Origin: CAWJMD01 sp963843835
GTDB taxonomy: Bacteria > Actinomycetota > Actinomycetes > Actinomycetales > CAWJMD01
DNA: 64,000 nt
NCBI GenBank assembly: GCA_963843835.1
Contig: CAWJMD010000008.1
Span: 62,001-126,000 of the forward strand
Direction of reading: 5' to 3'
Under the pieces are notes generated by a model that was not told the DNA's origin, made no database searches, and saw only the letters and a program-made list of their open reading frames with translations. The position numbers were made by a program, and so were the translations under genes. The stretch's first letter is position 1; the number at the start of each line of letters is the position of its first letter. Below are positions 23,666 to 32,383 of the stretch, piece after piece.

Positions 23666-25315
23666 TCAGTGCACGACCTCCGGGAGGTCGTGGACGCGCG
23701 GGTCGCCCTCGTCGGCCAGGTAGTGGTCGGCCTTCGTGCGGTCGGTGCCCTCGGCCACCTTCGCCGCACGCAGCGCCAGGGTGACCACGGCGGCCACGAC
23801 CAGGTTGACGGCGACGGCGATGAAACCGACGTACACGATCGTCGTGCTCTCGATCCCGAGGTTGGCCAGCGGGAACGCCGAGCCGCCGAAGTGCTCGCGG
23901 ACGACCGTCTTCGTGCCGTCCTCGGCGAAAGCCACCTGCTTGATCGTCCAGAGCATCCAGAAGCCGGACACCATCCCCGCCAGCCACCCGGCCACCAGAC
24001 CGCCCCGGTGGAACCAGCTGGTGAACAGGCCGATCGCCACCGCGGGGAGCGTCTGCAGGATGATGACGCCGCCGATCAGCTGCAGGTCGATCGAGAACTG
24101 GGGGTCGAGCAGCACGATCGCCAGGAGGGCGCCGAACTTCACGACGAGCGAGGCGAGCTTCGACTGCTTGGCCTCCTGGGCCGGGGTCGCGTCCCTGTGC
24201 AGGTACTCCTTGTAGACGTTGCGCGTCCACAGGTTCGCTGCCGCGATCGACATGATCGCCGCCGGGACCAGGGCGCCGATCGCGACGGCGGCGTAGGCCA
24301 CGCCCGCGAACCAGTCCGGGAACATCTGGTCGAACAGCAGCGGTACCACCGTGTTGCCGTCCGCCTTGCCCGTCTCCGCGTTGACGATGGGCGTGACCCC
24401 CGCGGCGATCGCCATGTACCCGAGCAGGGCCAGCAGGCCGAGCACGAACGAGTACGCGGGCAGGGCCGCCATGTTGCGCTTGATCGTCGTGCGGTTGCGG
24501 GCCGCGAGCACGCTGGTCAGCGAGTGCGGGTACAGGAACAGGGCCATCGCCGAGCCCAGGGCGAGCGTCGCGTACTGCACCTGCGCCGGTCCGCCGAGGA
24601 CCACCCCGTCGCCGGGGTTGGGTGTCCCGGCGAACTTCGTCTCCGCCGCCGAGAAGATGCCGTCCCAGCCACCGAGCTTGGTCGGGATGTAGATGACCGC
24701 CACGATGATCACCAGGTAGATCAGCGTGTCCTTGACGAACGCGATAAGGGCCGGGGCGCGCAGCCCGGAGTTGTACGTGTAGGCCGCGAGGATCGCGAAC
24801 GCGATGAGGATCGGGAGGTGGCTGACGATCCCGGTGCCGCGCACCCCCATCGTCTTGAGGACGGCCTCGATGCCCACGAGCTGGAGGGCGATGTAGGGCA
24901 TCGTCGCGACGATGCCGGTGATCGCGACGAGCAGGGCCATCGTGGGCGAGTCGAACCGGGCACGGACGAAGTCGGCGGGCGTCACGAAGCCGTGGACGTG
25001 GCTGACCGACCAGAGCCGGATGAGGAACAGGAGCACGAGCGGGTACACGATGATCGTGTAGGGGACCGCGAAGAAGCCGGCGGCGCCGGCACCGAAGACC
25101 AGCGCGGGGACGGCCACGAACGTGTAGGCGGTGTACAGGTCGCCGCCCAGCAGGAACCACGTGATCCACCCGCCGAAGCTGCGCCCGCCGAGCCCCCACT
25201 CGTCCAGGTGCTCCATGCTCTCGGCCTTGCGCCAGTTCGCGGCCATGAAGCCGAGCACGGTGACGAAGGCGAACAGGATGACGAACACGGTCATCTCGAC
25301 GACGTTGATGTTCAT
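23666..25315 (-). CDS. Sodium:solute symporter, MctP-like monocarboxylate permease
   Basis: A 549-residue SSS-family transporter with about 13 predicted membrane helices. It starts MNINVVEMTVFV; the sodium-site helix region WGLGGRSFGGWITWFLLGG is near residue 35. The upstream DUF3311 partner, overlapping by 4 bp, is characteristic of MctP-type carriers for pyruvate, lactate, propionate and similar acids; the link to propionate metabolism (prpE 11 kb away) is only suggestive. The ATG at 25315 is set by the overlap. Confidence 0.88.
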   Translation of the reverse strand: MNINVVEMTVFVILFAFVTVLGFMAANWRKAESMEHLDEWGLGGRSFGGWITWFLLGGDLYTAYTFVAVPALVFGAGAAGFFAVPYTIIVYPLVLLFLIRLWSVSHVHGFVTPADFVRARFDSPTMALLVAITGIVATMPYIALQLVGIEAVLKTMGVRGTGIVSHLPILIAFAILAAYTYNSGLRAPALIAFVKDTLIYLVIIVAVIYIPTKLGGWDGIFSAAETKFAGTPNPGDGVVLGGPAQVQYATLALGSAMALFLYPHSLTSVLAARNRTTIKRNMAALPAYSFVLGLLALLGYMAIAAGVTPIVNAETGKADGNTVVPLLFDQMFPDWFAGVAYAAVAIGALVPAAIMSIAAANLWTRNVYKEYLHRDATPAQEAKQSKLASLVVKFGALLAIVLLDPQFSIDLQLIGGVIILQTLPAVAIGLFTSWFHRGGLVAGWLAGMVSGFWMLWTIKQVAFAEDGTKTVVREHFGGSAFPLANLGIESTTIVYVGFIAVAVNLVVAAVVTLALRAAKVAEGTDRTKADHYLADEGDPRVHDLPEVVH

Positions 25316-25581
25316 CGCTGCGCCCCCCGACCGATCCGCGGGGTGGAGCCCGCACGGTAGACGAGCACCGTGCACACCACGCCGATCGGGATGATGGCGA
25401 GCTGGAACCAGTAGAAGAACGGGATGTCGAACAGGCGGGGCTCGGTTCGGTTGTAGAAGGGCACCGCCAGGCAGATCAGGATCGGGACCAGCAGCAGCCA
25501 GTTGAGCGCTCGGTGGTCCGACTGGCGCACCGTCGGCTGGGGCGCCGCGTTGCTCTCGTCGTCGCGCGGGTGGGTGGACAT
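25312..25581 (-). CDS. DUF3311 small membrane protein
   Basis: An 89-residue protein with two membrane helices (LNWLLLVPILICLAVPFY and FFYWFQLAIIPIGVVCTVLV) and a polar N-terminus. DUF3311 proteins accompany MctP-like symporters and are thought to be an accessory subunit. A strong AGGAGG lies five bases before the ATG at 25581, and the stop overlaps the symporter start. A -10-like TAATGT (25642-25637 on this strand) lies about 55 bases upstream. Confidence 0.87.
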   Translation of the reverse strand: MSTHPRDDESNAAPQPTVRQSDHRALNWLLLVPILICLAVPFYNRTEPRLFDIPFFYWFQLAIIPIGVVCTVLVYRAGSTPRIGRGAQR

Positions 25582-25686
25582 GGGGGCCTCCTGTGCGTCG
25601 CTCGGCATCGAACGCGGCCTCGACGGGCCGGGCGGGACATTACCCCCACCGCGGCCGGTCCAGCGCATTGCGGACGCGACGTCAGG

Positions 25687-26079
25687 TCAGCGTCCCGCGG
25701 CCAGCAGCAGCAGCCGCCGCAGCGCCTCGGTATTGCGCGCCGAGATCAGCGGCTCCCGCAACGGACGCGGCACGAGCGTGCCCGGGCCGGACGTGGCGTC
25801 CTCCCACATCTCGACCTGCACCCCGCCCGTGGGGGTGGCCGTCAGGGTGAGGGACACGGTGGCCTCGCCGGCCGGCCAGCCACGGGCCCGCAGCACCAGC
25901 CGGCGCCCCGGCTCGCACTCCAGGACCTCGGTGTGGTCGTCGAGGAGCAGCGGCCAGGAACCCACGGAGTGGTGGATGCGGCTGCCGACGGCGGGCCAGT
26001 GCGGGTCCACGTCGCGGATCCGCGCGGCGCCCACCACCCAGCTGCCGTAGTGCCAGCCCTCCGCCAGCACCGACCACAC
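25687..26079 (-). CDS. SRPBCC/polyketide-cyclase-like protein, N-terminus probably frameshifted
   Basis: A START/Bet v1-like ligand-binding domain: WSVLAEGWHYGSWVVGAARI at the start, HHSVGSWPLLLDDHTEV near residue 37, and the terminal helix EALRRLLLLAAG. The frame is open upstream through DVSTDQV, which is homologous family sequence, but has no ATG before a TAG. The ATG at 26120 begins MSTVSRT, typical for the family, in another frame; one missing base near 26095-26105 would join them. The true start is therefore probably 26120. The ligand is unknown. Confidence 0.65.
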   Translation of the reverse strand: MWSVLAEGWHYGSWVVGAARIRDVDPHWPAVGSRIHHSVGSWPLLLDDHTEVLECEPGRRLVLRARGWPAGEATVSLTLTATPTGGVQVEMWEDATSGPGTLVPRPLREPLISARNTEALRRLLLLAAGR

Positions 26080-26250
26080 CTGGTCGGTGCTGACGTCGCG
26101 GTCCGCGAGACGGTGCTCATCGGACCGGGCCTACGCAGTGGCCGGCGGGGACGAGGACGAGCGCAGGGCGTGGCGCGGGCGAGGTCAAGCTCGAGGAGGA
26201 CATGTCCGCACCCTCTGGTGCATCCGGTCGGGCCGCAACCCGGACGCGGC

Positions 26251-27174
26251 TCAGCTCGGCTCAGGCTCAGACTCAGGCTCGGGCGGGGTGGGTGCGGGAG
26301 ACCCGGCGCCCAGACGCAGCACGACCACGCCGACGAGGATGACCAGCACCCCGAGGCCGTCGAGGACCTCGATCGGCTCGTCGACCAGCAGCCAGCCGAT
26401 GCCGAGGGCGACGACCGGCGGGATGTACGTGGCGCTCGAGGCCGTGACTGCTCCCAGCCGGTCGACGACCACGTAGTAGAGGATGTAGGCGATCCCGGTC
26501 CCCATCAGGCCCAGTCCACCGGCGAGGGCCACGGAGGCCCTCGTGTCACCGCTGATCGCGGTGATCCCGTCGAGGTCGGTGACGACGAGGAGGGCCAGCA
26601 GCGCGAGCCCCATCTGGTACGTCGTGAGCGCCGAGGCGGGGATGGCCAGGTCCACCAGGAAGCGGCGGGCGTAGACGAACGACAGGCCGACGCTGGCGGA
26701 GCCGAGCAGCATGTAGAGGACGCCCAGCGTGTCGACCGGAGTCGCCGTGTCCCAGGGGCGCGCGACCAGCAGGACCCCGACGAAGCCCACCAGCACCCCG
26801 ATGACGCGCAGGGGCGTCGGCTGCTCGCTGCGGAGCAGGACCGTGGCGCCGAGGGCCGTGAACAGCGGGATCGCCCCGCTCAGGGCCCCGGCGATCCCGG
26901 ACGGCAGGAGCGCGGTGCCGGCGGCGAACGCGAAGAAGTACACGCTCGTGGCCAGCAGCGACATCACGAGGAAGTGGTGCGTGTACCGCAGGTGCGTACG
27001 GCGTAGGGCACCACGCGCCGCGGCGTACAGGACGACCGGGAGAAGGCCGAAGACCACTCGCAGCAGGGTGATCTGGCCCGGCGAGATGGTCTCCGAGGCC
27101 CACTTCATGAAGAGGAAGTTGCTGCCCCAGATCAGACCGAGTGCCGTGAACGCTGCGGTCCCGGCTCTGTCCAC
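26251..27174 (-). CDS. EamA/DMT-family transporter
   Basis: A 307-residue drug/metabolite transporter with ten predicted membrane helices in two EamA repeats (first FTALGLIWGSNFLFMKWA, second starting near residue 145). The C-terminus is a short acidic Pro/Glu tail (PPEPESEPEPS). The substrate is unknown. GTG 27174 is preceded on its strand by GACACT and six bases, so it may be leaderless. It stands between an SRPBCC gene and sodN without obvious functional link. Confidence 0.85.
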   Translation of the reverse strand: MDRAGTAAFTALGLIWGSNFLFMKWASETISPGQITLLRVVFGLLPVVLYAAARGALRRTHLRYTHHFLVMSLLATSVYFFAFAAGTALLPSGIAGALSGAIPLFTALGATVLLRSEQPTPLRVIGVLVGFVGVLLVARPWDTATPVDTLGVLYMLLGSASVGLSFVYARRFLVDLAIPASALTTYQMGLALLALLVVTDLDGITAISGDTRASVALAGGLGLMGTGIAYILYYVVVDRLGAVTASSATYIPPVVALGIGWLLVDEPIEVLDGLGVLVILVGVVVLRLGAGSPAPTPPEPESEPEPS

Positions 27175-27205
27175 GCGGGCAGTGTCGCAGCGGGGTCCCT
27201 GCTGG

Positions 27206-27616
27206 TCAGGCCGCCTTCTTGGTCTCCCAGAAGATCTCGGCGATCTCGTCGATCTTGGCGAGCAGCTGGTCGGCCACCGCGACGTCCACGCTGGCCTTCG
27301 TGCCGCCGCCCCCGCCGGCGAGCTTCGTCGCCTCGTTGAACAGCTGGTTCAGCTGCGGGTACTTCTCGAAGTGCGGGGGCTTGAAGTAGTCGGTCCACAG
27401 CACCCAGAGGTGGTGCTTCACGAGCTCCGAGCGCTCCTCCTTGATCACGAGGGCGCGCGCCTTGAAGACGTCGTCGTCGGAGTCGTTGTGCTTCTGGATG
27501 ATCGCCTTCACCGACTCGGCCTCGATCTTCGCCTGGGCCGGGTCGTAGACACCGCAGGGCAGGTCGCAATGGGCGCTGACCGCGGTGAGAAGCTGCTGAC
27601 GCATCTGCTGAGCCAT
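27206..27616 (-). CDS. sodN: Nickel superoxide dismutase
   Basis: Ni-dependent superoxide dismutase, a cytoplasmic hexamer. The nickel hook HCDLPCGVY is intact: after removal of a short propeptide (residues 1-15 from this start) His becomes residue 1, followed by Cys2 and Cys6. The rest is the four-helix-bundle domain ending EIFWETKKAA. The ATG at 27616 is used, though GAGAGG abuts it directly; the ATG four codons later is also possible and would shorten the propeptide to 11. It is divergent from sodX with only 44 bases between. Confidence 0.96.
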   Translation of the reverse strand: MAQQMRQQLLTAVSAHCDLPCGVYDPAQAKIEAESVKAIIQKHNDSDDDVFKARALVIKEERSELVKHHLWVLWTDYFKPPHFEKYPQLNQLFNEATKLAGGGGGTKASVDVAVADQLLAKIDEIAEIFWETKKAA

Positions 27617-27648
27617 CCTCTCGAGGGGGGTGTGCTGGTCGTCGTTGG

Positions 27649-27655
27649 GACACTA
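27649..27655. promoter_or_regulatory. Overlapping divergent -10 elements of sodN and sodX
   Basis: Reading plus, GACACT (27649-27654) ends six bases before the sodX GTG; reading minus, TAGTGT (27655-27650) gives a 30-base sodN leader. The two hexamers share five base pairs, so polymerases could not occupy both at once. No -35 is evident for either. Confidence 0.5.
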
Positions 27656-27660
27656 CTCCC

Positions 27661-28047
27661 GTGACCACCCAGCCGCTTCCCGGCCCCGCCCCGCTCCCGG
27701 CCCTGGTCGGGTCCCTGCTCCTGTGCCGCGTACAGGGGCGGTCGATGCGTCCGACGCTCGAGGACGGGGACGTGCTGCTGGCTCGCCGCACCTCCACCGC
27801 CGTCCCCGGGGCGCTGGTGGTCGTGCGGTGGCCCGGTGACCGGCCCGTGGCGGTGAAGCGGCTGGTGGCCCGTGACCGCGGCGGGTGGTGGGTCGAGCGG
27901 GACAGCGCCCAGGAGGGAACGGACTCCTGGTCAGCCGGTGCCGTGCCGCCGGAGGGCCTCCTCGCCGTGGTCGTGGCGCGACTGTGGCCGCGTCCGCGCC
28001 GGTTCGGGCCGGGCGACCTGCGGACGGCGGGTCAGCGGAGGGCCTGA
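27661..28047 (+). CDS. sodX: Nickel SOD maturation protease (S26-like)
   Basis: A 128-residue signal-peptidase-like protein without the usual long membrane anchor. The catalytic Ser is in GRSMRPTLEDGD near residue 27 and the general-base Lys in VAVKRLVARD near 60. SodX is the established protease that trims the SodN propeptide so nickel can bind at the new N-terminus. It is usually cotranscribed downstream of sodN; here it is divergent. GTG 27661 shows no ribosome site, consistent with a leaderless message. Confidence 0.92.
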   Translation: MTTQPLPGPAPLPALVGSLLLCRVQGRSMRPTLEDGDVLLARRTSTAVPGALVVVRWPGDRPVAVKRLVARDRGGWWVERDSAQEGTDSWSAGAVPPEGLLAVVVARLWPRPRRFGPGDLRTAGQRRA

Positions 28048-28233
28048 GACGTCGCGCTCGTCACATCCGGTCGACATGTCCGTGACGGGACCGTCCGGGT
28101 CTGGCACAGTGGGCGGCAGCCGCGGGTGACCCCCGCGTCCGGTACACGACGACCGCACCCGGTCGTGAGCAGCCCCTTCGGCAGCCGGTACCGAGACCGT
28201 CTCACCGCACGTCCCGGAGACCAGGGGTCGCAC

Positions 28234-29448
28234 ATGTCAGCACAGCCCGTCAGCCCACCCACCTCCTCACACGCTGCGCCCGCACCGTTCCCGGACCCGG
28301 GCGAGCCCGTCTTCGCCGTTCACCTCGGGGGCAAGCTCGAGGTGGGCCTGCGTCGTCCACTCCGTGACCGGGCGGACCTCGCGCTCGCCTACACCCCGGG
28401 GGTCGCCGACGTCAGCAGGGCGATCGCCGCGCACCCGGACCTCGTCGACACGTACACCGGTCGTTCCCACACCGTCGCCGTCGTCTCGGACGGGACGGCC
28501 GTGCTGGGCCTCGGCGACATAGGGCCACGTGCCGCCATGCCGGTGATGGAGGGAAAGGCGGTGCTGTTCAAGCACTTCGCCGACATCGACGCCGTGCCCA
28601 TCTGCCTCGACACCACCGACGTCGACGCCCTCGTCGAGATCGTCGCCGCCCTGGCGCCGACGTTCGGCGGGATCAACCTCGAGGACATCAGCGCGCCACG
28701 GTGCTTCGAGGTGGAGCGACGGCTGGTCGAGCGGCTCGACATCCCCGTGTTCCACGACGACCAGCACGGCACCGCCGTGGTCACCCTGGCCGCCGCGGTC
28801 AACGGCGCCCGCGTGGTCGGGAAGCGGCTCGAAGACCTCCGGGTCGTGGTCAGCGGCGCCGGCGCGGCAGGGGTCGCCGTCACCGGGATCCTGCGCCGGG
28901 CGGGCGTGGAGGACGTCGTCGTCTGCGACTCACGCGGCGTCATCGCCCCGCAGCGCGCGGACCTGGCGGACCACAAGCGTCGTCTCGCAGCCACCACCAA
29001 CCCCCGCGGCCTCGCGGGCCGCATCGACGTGGCTCTCGAGGGTGCCGACCTCTTCGTCGGCGTCTCCGGCGGCACCGTCCGCGAGGAGGCGGTGGCCCGG
29101 ATGGCACCGCGCTCCATGGTGTTCGCCCTCGCCAACCCGGACCCCGAGGTGCACCCGGACGTCGCCGCGCGCCACGCAGCCGTGGTGGCCACAGGACGCA
29201 GCGACTTCCCGAACCAGATCAACAACGTGCTGGCGTTCCCGGGTATCTTCAGGGGCGCCTTCGCGGCCCGGGCGACGAGGATCACCGAGTCCATGAAGGT
29301 CGCTGCGGCCCGTGCCATCGCCGCCTGCGTGCCCGAGCCGACCGCCGGGCTCATCGTGCCCAGTGTCTTCGACGAGCGTGTCGTGCCCGCCGTGGCCGCC
29401 GCGGTGGCCGCGGCAGCGCGGGCCGACGGCGTCACCCGCGACCCCTAG
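28234..29448 (+). CDS. NAD(P)-dependent malic enzyme
   Basis: Oxidative decarboxylation of malate to pyruvate. A 404-residue short-form bacterial enzyme: substrate/metal residues lie in LAYTPGVADVSRAI near residue 50, INLEDISAPRCFEVERRL near 148 and FHDDQHGTAVVTLAA near 173. The NAD(P) Rossmann motif GAGAAGVAVTGIL follows near 206 and FPNQINNVLAFPGIFRGAF near 328. The ATG at 28234 is chosen over an upstream ATG because the family starts near FPDPGEPVF. Its TAG stop shares the palindromic CTAG with the stop of the convergent phosphatase gene. Confidence 0.93.
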   Translation: MSAQPVSPPTSSHAAPAPFPDPGEPVFAVHLGGKLEVGLRRPLRDRADLALAYTPGVADVSRAIAAHPDLVDTYTGRSHTVAVVSDGTAVLGLGDIGPRAAMPVMEGKAVLFKHFADIDAVPICLDTTDVDALVEIVAALAPTFGGINLEDISAPRCFEVERRLVERLDIPVFHDDQHGTAVVTLAAAVNGARVVGKRLEDLRVVVSGAGAAGVAVTGILRRAGVEDVVVCDSRGVIAPQRADLADHKRRLAATTNPRGLAGRIDVALEGADLFVGVSGGTVREEAVARMAPRSMVFALANPDPEVHPDVAARHAAVVATGRSDFPNQINNVLAFPGIFRGAFAARATRITESMKVAAARAIAACVPEPTAGLIVPSVFDERVVPAVAAAVAAAARADGVTRDP

Positions 29449-31142
29449 GGGGTCAGCTCCAACGTCAGCGTCCGCCTCAGCTCCTGCGCCTCCGGGGCGG
29501 GACGGCCCGTGACGGCGGCGTGGTCGACCTCGACGTGCGCGGTACGTCCGTCGAAGACCACGGTCATCACGCCGTTGTCGAACCAGAGGCCGTTGTCGAT
29601 GTCCCACTCGATCGCGACGTCGTCGACCCCGGCCCGGCGGGCGAGCCAGTGGATCACGTTGCGCGCGAACCGCGTCTTCAGCACGTGGTTGGCGACGCGG
29701 ATCGGTGGCTCCAACGGGTTGCGGAAGGGCGACATCGTGAGCTGGTGGAGGCCGGTGCGTGCCGGGTCGATGCTCGGCGTGCTGGCGCGGGCGGTGTACG
29801 AGCAGTGCACGTCACCCGACAACAGCAGGATGCTGGCCGGCGGCCGGCTACCGGACCCGAGCCGGTCGATGAGCTCGACCATGCGCTGGAAGGTGGCACG
29901 GAACGCCGCCCAGTGCTCGAGATCGACTCCCTGCCTGACCTTCTCGGCAAGACGGACCGCGCGCCTGCCCCAGGCGCCCGCCGCCACCGCCTCGTCCCAG
30001 CCCTCGAGGTGGTGGATCCCCTTGAGGAGCAGGAACGGCAAGGTCGTGCCGATCATCATGTGGTCGATGCGCTCGCCCTCGCGGGGTAGGACCTGCCGGG
30101 TGAACCAGTCCCACTCCGTGTCGTCCACCATCGCCCGCCGGTCGGGCTCCAGCACGCGTGAGCACCGGGAGTCGACGGACACCAGCCGGATCTTCAGGTC
30201 CTCGTTGCCGAAGTCGCGCCGGAAGCTCCAGCGGGTACTGGTCGGCCGGGCGTCCGCCTCCCAGGCGAACTCGTCCAGCAGGCGGGTCCGTTCGTCGTCG
30301 TCGTCCGTGCCGCGCACCATCTCGTACGTGCGGTCCCGTGCCAGCTCGTCGGGGGAGAGGTTCCCCAGGTGCTGGTAGACCCAGTACGAGGCGTAGGCAC
30401 CCACCACGCGGTCGCGCCACCACGGCTCGTTGGTGACCCACTGACGCCACTCGTAGGAGGTGTTCCAGTCGTCGCGCAGGTCGTGGTCGTCGAGCATCAT
30501 GCAGCTGGGCACCGTCGACAGCAGCCAGCGGACCGCCTCCTCCGCCCAGCTCTCGTGGTAGAGCCAGGTGTACTCCTCGTAGTTCTGGATCTCCTCGACG
30601 ACCTCCGACATCGGGTCGTCGTCGGAGGGGTGACCGTGGACCTCGCGCAGCCTCGCCTTCAGGGGCGGCGAGGGGACGTCGGCGTAGACCTGGTCTCCGG
30701 CCAGGAAGAGCGCGTCGGGCCAGCGGGCAGTGTCGGACGAGGCCATCCGGTTGGCGAGGGCGACGAGGGCGTCGGCACCGAAGCGGCGCAGGCTCTCGGC
30801 ATCCATCGGCGCGGCGCGCCGGCACGACCCGAAGGCGAGCCGGAAGGTCTCGCCGTCCGAGAAGGTGCGGATCACGCTCGGCGGGAAGGCGGACGTCTCC
30901 GGCGGCCAGGAGCGGTTGCCGTCGAGGTGAACCGAGTACTCGTGCTCGGTGCCCGACTCGAGACCGGTGAGGGACACCACGGCGTAGTGGTGCCCGTGCA
31001 CGGTCCACGTGGGCTCGATGACCCCGAGGACCTCCACCCGGCAGGGCCGGTCGGTCTCCACCCAGATCGTGGCGCGGTGGTCGTCGACGTAGCGGAGCAG
31101 CGGCCCGAGGAGGAGCACGGGCGAGTCAGATGAGCCGGTCAC
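29445..31142 (-). CDS. PhoD-like phosphatase family protein
   Basis: A 565-residue metallophosphatase of the PhoD/alkaline phosphatase D class. An N-terminal beta-sandwich domain (to about residue 100) precedes the catalytic domain with LAFGSCR near 115, DALFLAGDQVYAD near 153, LDDHDLRDDWN near 218 and LLLSGDVHCSY near 440, the expected metal ligands. No Tat or Sec signal is seen, so it is probably cytoplasmic, unlike classical secreted PhoD. GTG 31142 is preceded by TAGCCT and seven bases, a leaderless pattern. Confidence 0.88.
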   Translation of the reverse strand: MTGSSDSPVLLLGPLLRYVDDHRATIWVETDRPCRVEVLGVIEPTWTVHGHHYAVVSLTGLESGTEHEYSVHLDGNRSWPPETSAFPPSVIRTFSDGETFRLAFGSCRRAAPMDAESLRRFGADALVALANRMASSDTARWPDALFLAGDQVYADVPSPPLKARLREVHGHPSDDDPMSEVVEEIQNYEEYTWLYHESWAEEAVRWLLSTVPSCMMLDDHDLRDDWNTSYEWRQWVTNEPWWRDRVVGAYASYWVYQHLGNLSPDELARDRTYEMVRGTDDDDERTRLLDEFAWEADARPTSTRWSFRRDFGNEDLKIRLVSVDSRCSRVLEPDRRAMVDDTEWDWFTRQVLPREGERIDHMMIGTTLPFLLLKGIHHLEGWDEAVAAGAWGRRAVRLAEKVRQGVDLEHWAAFRATFQRMVELIDRLGSGSRPPASILLLSGDVHCSYTARASTPSIDPARTGLHQLTMSPFRNPLEPPIRVANHVLKTRFARNVIHWLARRAGVDDVAIEWDIDNGLWFDNGVMTVVFDGRTAHVEVDHAAVTGRPAPEAQELRRTLTLELTP

Positions 31143-31149
31143 GCTGCGC

Positions 31150-31199
31150 AGGCTAGTGCTCAGCCGACCAGCGGGCACCAGTAGGTTTCCGGCTACGGT
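31150..31199. promoter_or_regulatory. Divergent leaderless promoters, PhoD / MDR oxidoreductase
   Basis: TAGCCT on the minus strand (31155-31150) and TACGGT on the plus strand (31194-31199) each end 6-7 bases before the respective start codon. The intergenic region is 63 bases. No -35 elements are obvious. Confidence 0.55.
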
Positions 31200-31205
31200 G
31201 ACGTC

Positions 31206-32174
31206 ATGTTCGCCGTCTACGCCGCCCGCCAGTCCACCGACGACCCCCTGAGCGGCCTCGAGACCGGTGAGCGGCCGCCCCCGGATGTCCCGGACGGCTG
31301 GGCGAGGGTCCGGCTGAAGGCCGCCAGCATCAACCACCACGACGTGTGGAGCCTGCGCGGGGTCGGCCTGCCGTCGGAGCGGCTGCCGATGATCCTCGGC
31401 TGCGACGGTGCGGGGACGGACGACGACGGCAACGAGGTCGTGGTGCACGCGGTCGTCTCGTCGCCGGACTGGACGGGCGACGAGACCGAGGACCCGCGGC
31501 GCTCGCTGCTCTCCGAGGTGCACCAGGGCACGTTCGCCGACGAGGTGGTCGTGCCGAGGCGCAACCTCGTTCCCAAGCCCGCCGCCCTCTCGTTCGAGGA
31601 GGCGTCGTGCCTACCGACCGCGTGGCTGACGGCGTACCGGATGCTCTTCACCAAAGGCGGCCTCGTCCCGGGGCAGACCGTGCTCGTGCAGGGGGTGGGT
31701 GGCGGCGTCGCGACCGCTCTCATCGCCCTGGGCGCTGCGACCGGCCTGCGGGTGTGGGCCACCAGCCGGGACCCCGAGAAGGGCGCTCGCGCAACCGATC
31801 TCGGCGCCAATGCGGTCTTCGCCTCCGGTGAGCGACTCCCCGAGCGGGTCGACGCGGTGATGGAGACGGTCGGCAGGGCCACGTGGTCGCACTCCTTGAA
31901 GGCGCTCCGCCCGGGAGGCCGGCTCGTGGTGTCTGGGGCCACCTCGGGGCCCGACCCGTCCGCCGACCTGAACCGCGTGTTCTTCCTCCAGCTGCAGGTG
32001 CTCGGCTCGACGATGGGAACCCGCGACGAGCTGGCACGTCTCATCCGTCTCTGCGAGACCACGGGAGTGCGCCCTGTCATCGACCGCGTGCTGCCGATGG
32101 AGCAGGCACGTGAGGGTCTGCAGGCGGTCGCCGAAGGCGACGTGTTCGGAAAGGTCGTCCTCACGCGCCCCTGA
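31206..32174 (+). CDS. Zinc-binding-type MDR oxidoreductase (quinone reductase-like)
   Basis: A 322-residue medium-chain dehydrogenase/reductase. The N-terminal GroES-like fold contains KAASINHHDVWSLRG near residue 38 and ILGCDGAG near 62; the cofactor fold has LVQGVGGGVATALIALG near 160 (AxxGGVG-like, NADPH). The catalytic zinc cysteine ladder is absent, so this is a zinc-independent or quinone-oxidoreductase-like member despite the common family name. The substrate is unknown. Confidence 0.85.
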   Translation: MFAVYAARQSTDDPLSGLETGERPPPDVPDGWARVRLKAASINHHDVWSLRGVGLPSERLPMILGCDGAGTDDDGNEVVVHAVVSSPDWTGDETEDPRRSLLSEVHQGTFADEVVVPRRNLVPKPAALSFEEASCLPTAWLTAYRMLFTKGGLVPGQTVLVQGVGGGVATALIALGAATGLRVWATSRDPEKGARATDLGANAVFASGERLPERVDAVMETVGRATWSHSLKALRPGGRLVVSGATSGPDPSADLNRVFFLQLQVLGSTMGTRDELARLIRLCETTGVRPVIDRVLPMEQAREGLQAVAEGDVFGKVVLTRP

Positions 32175-32187
32175 CGGACGTCGTGGG

Positions 32188-32358
32188 TCAGTCGGCCAGG
32201 TAGGTGGCCGCGGCCCGGGTGAGGGCCGCGGCTGCGCGATCCGACAGGCGCCCGGCTCGGCGCTGGGCGCGGAGGGCACGGACGAGCCGGGAGTGGTGCG
32301 CGGCGTCGAGCTGGTCGTGGTGGCGCAGGGCGGCGACCTGGCCGTTGATGAGCGACAT
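32188..32358 (-). CDS. Small conserved-looking protein downstream of PadR
   Basis: A 56-residue basic, Ala/Arg/His-rich helical protein (MSLINGQVAALRHHDQLDAA at its start, then several Arg-Ala repeats). I do not recognise a family. A good ribosome site GAGGAGAAG lies just upstream of the ATG at 32358. It starts 25 bases after the PadR gene stop, so it is probably the third gene of the DUF4097-PadR operon. Confidence 0.6.
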   Translation of the reverse strand: MSLINGQVAALRHHDQLDAAHHSRLVRALRAQRRAGRLSDRAAAALTRAAATYLAD

Positions 32359-32383
32359 GGTCTTCTCCTCGTGTGCGAGTGTG

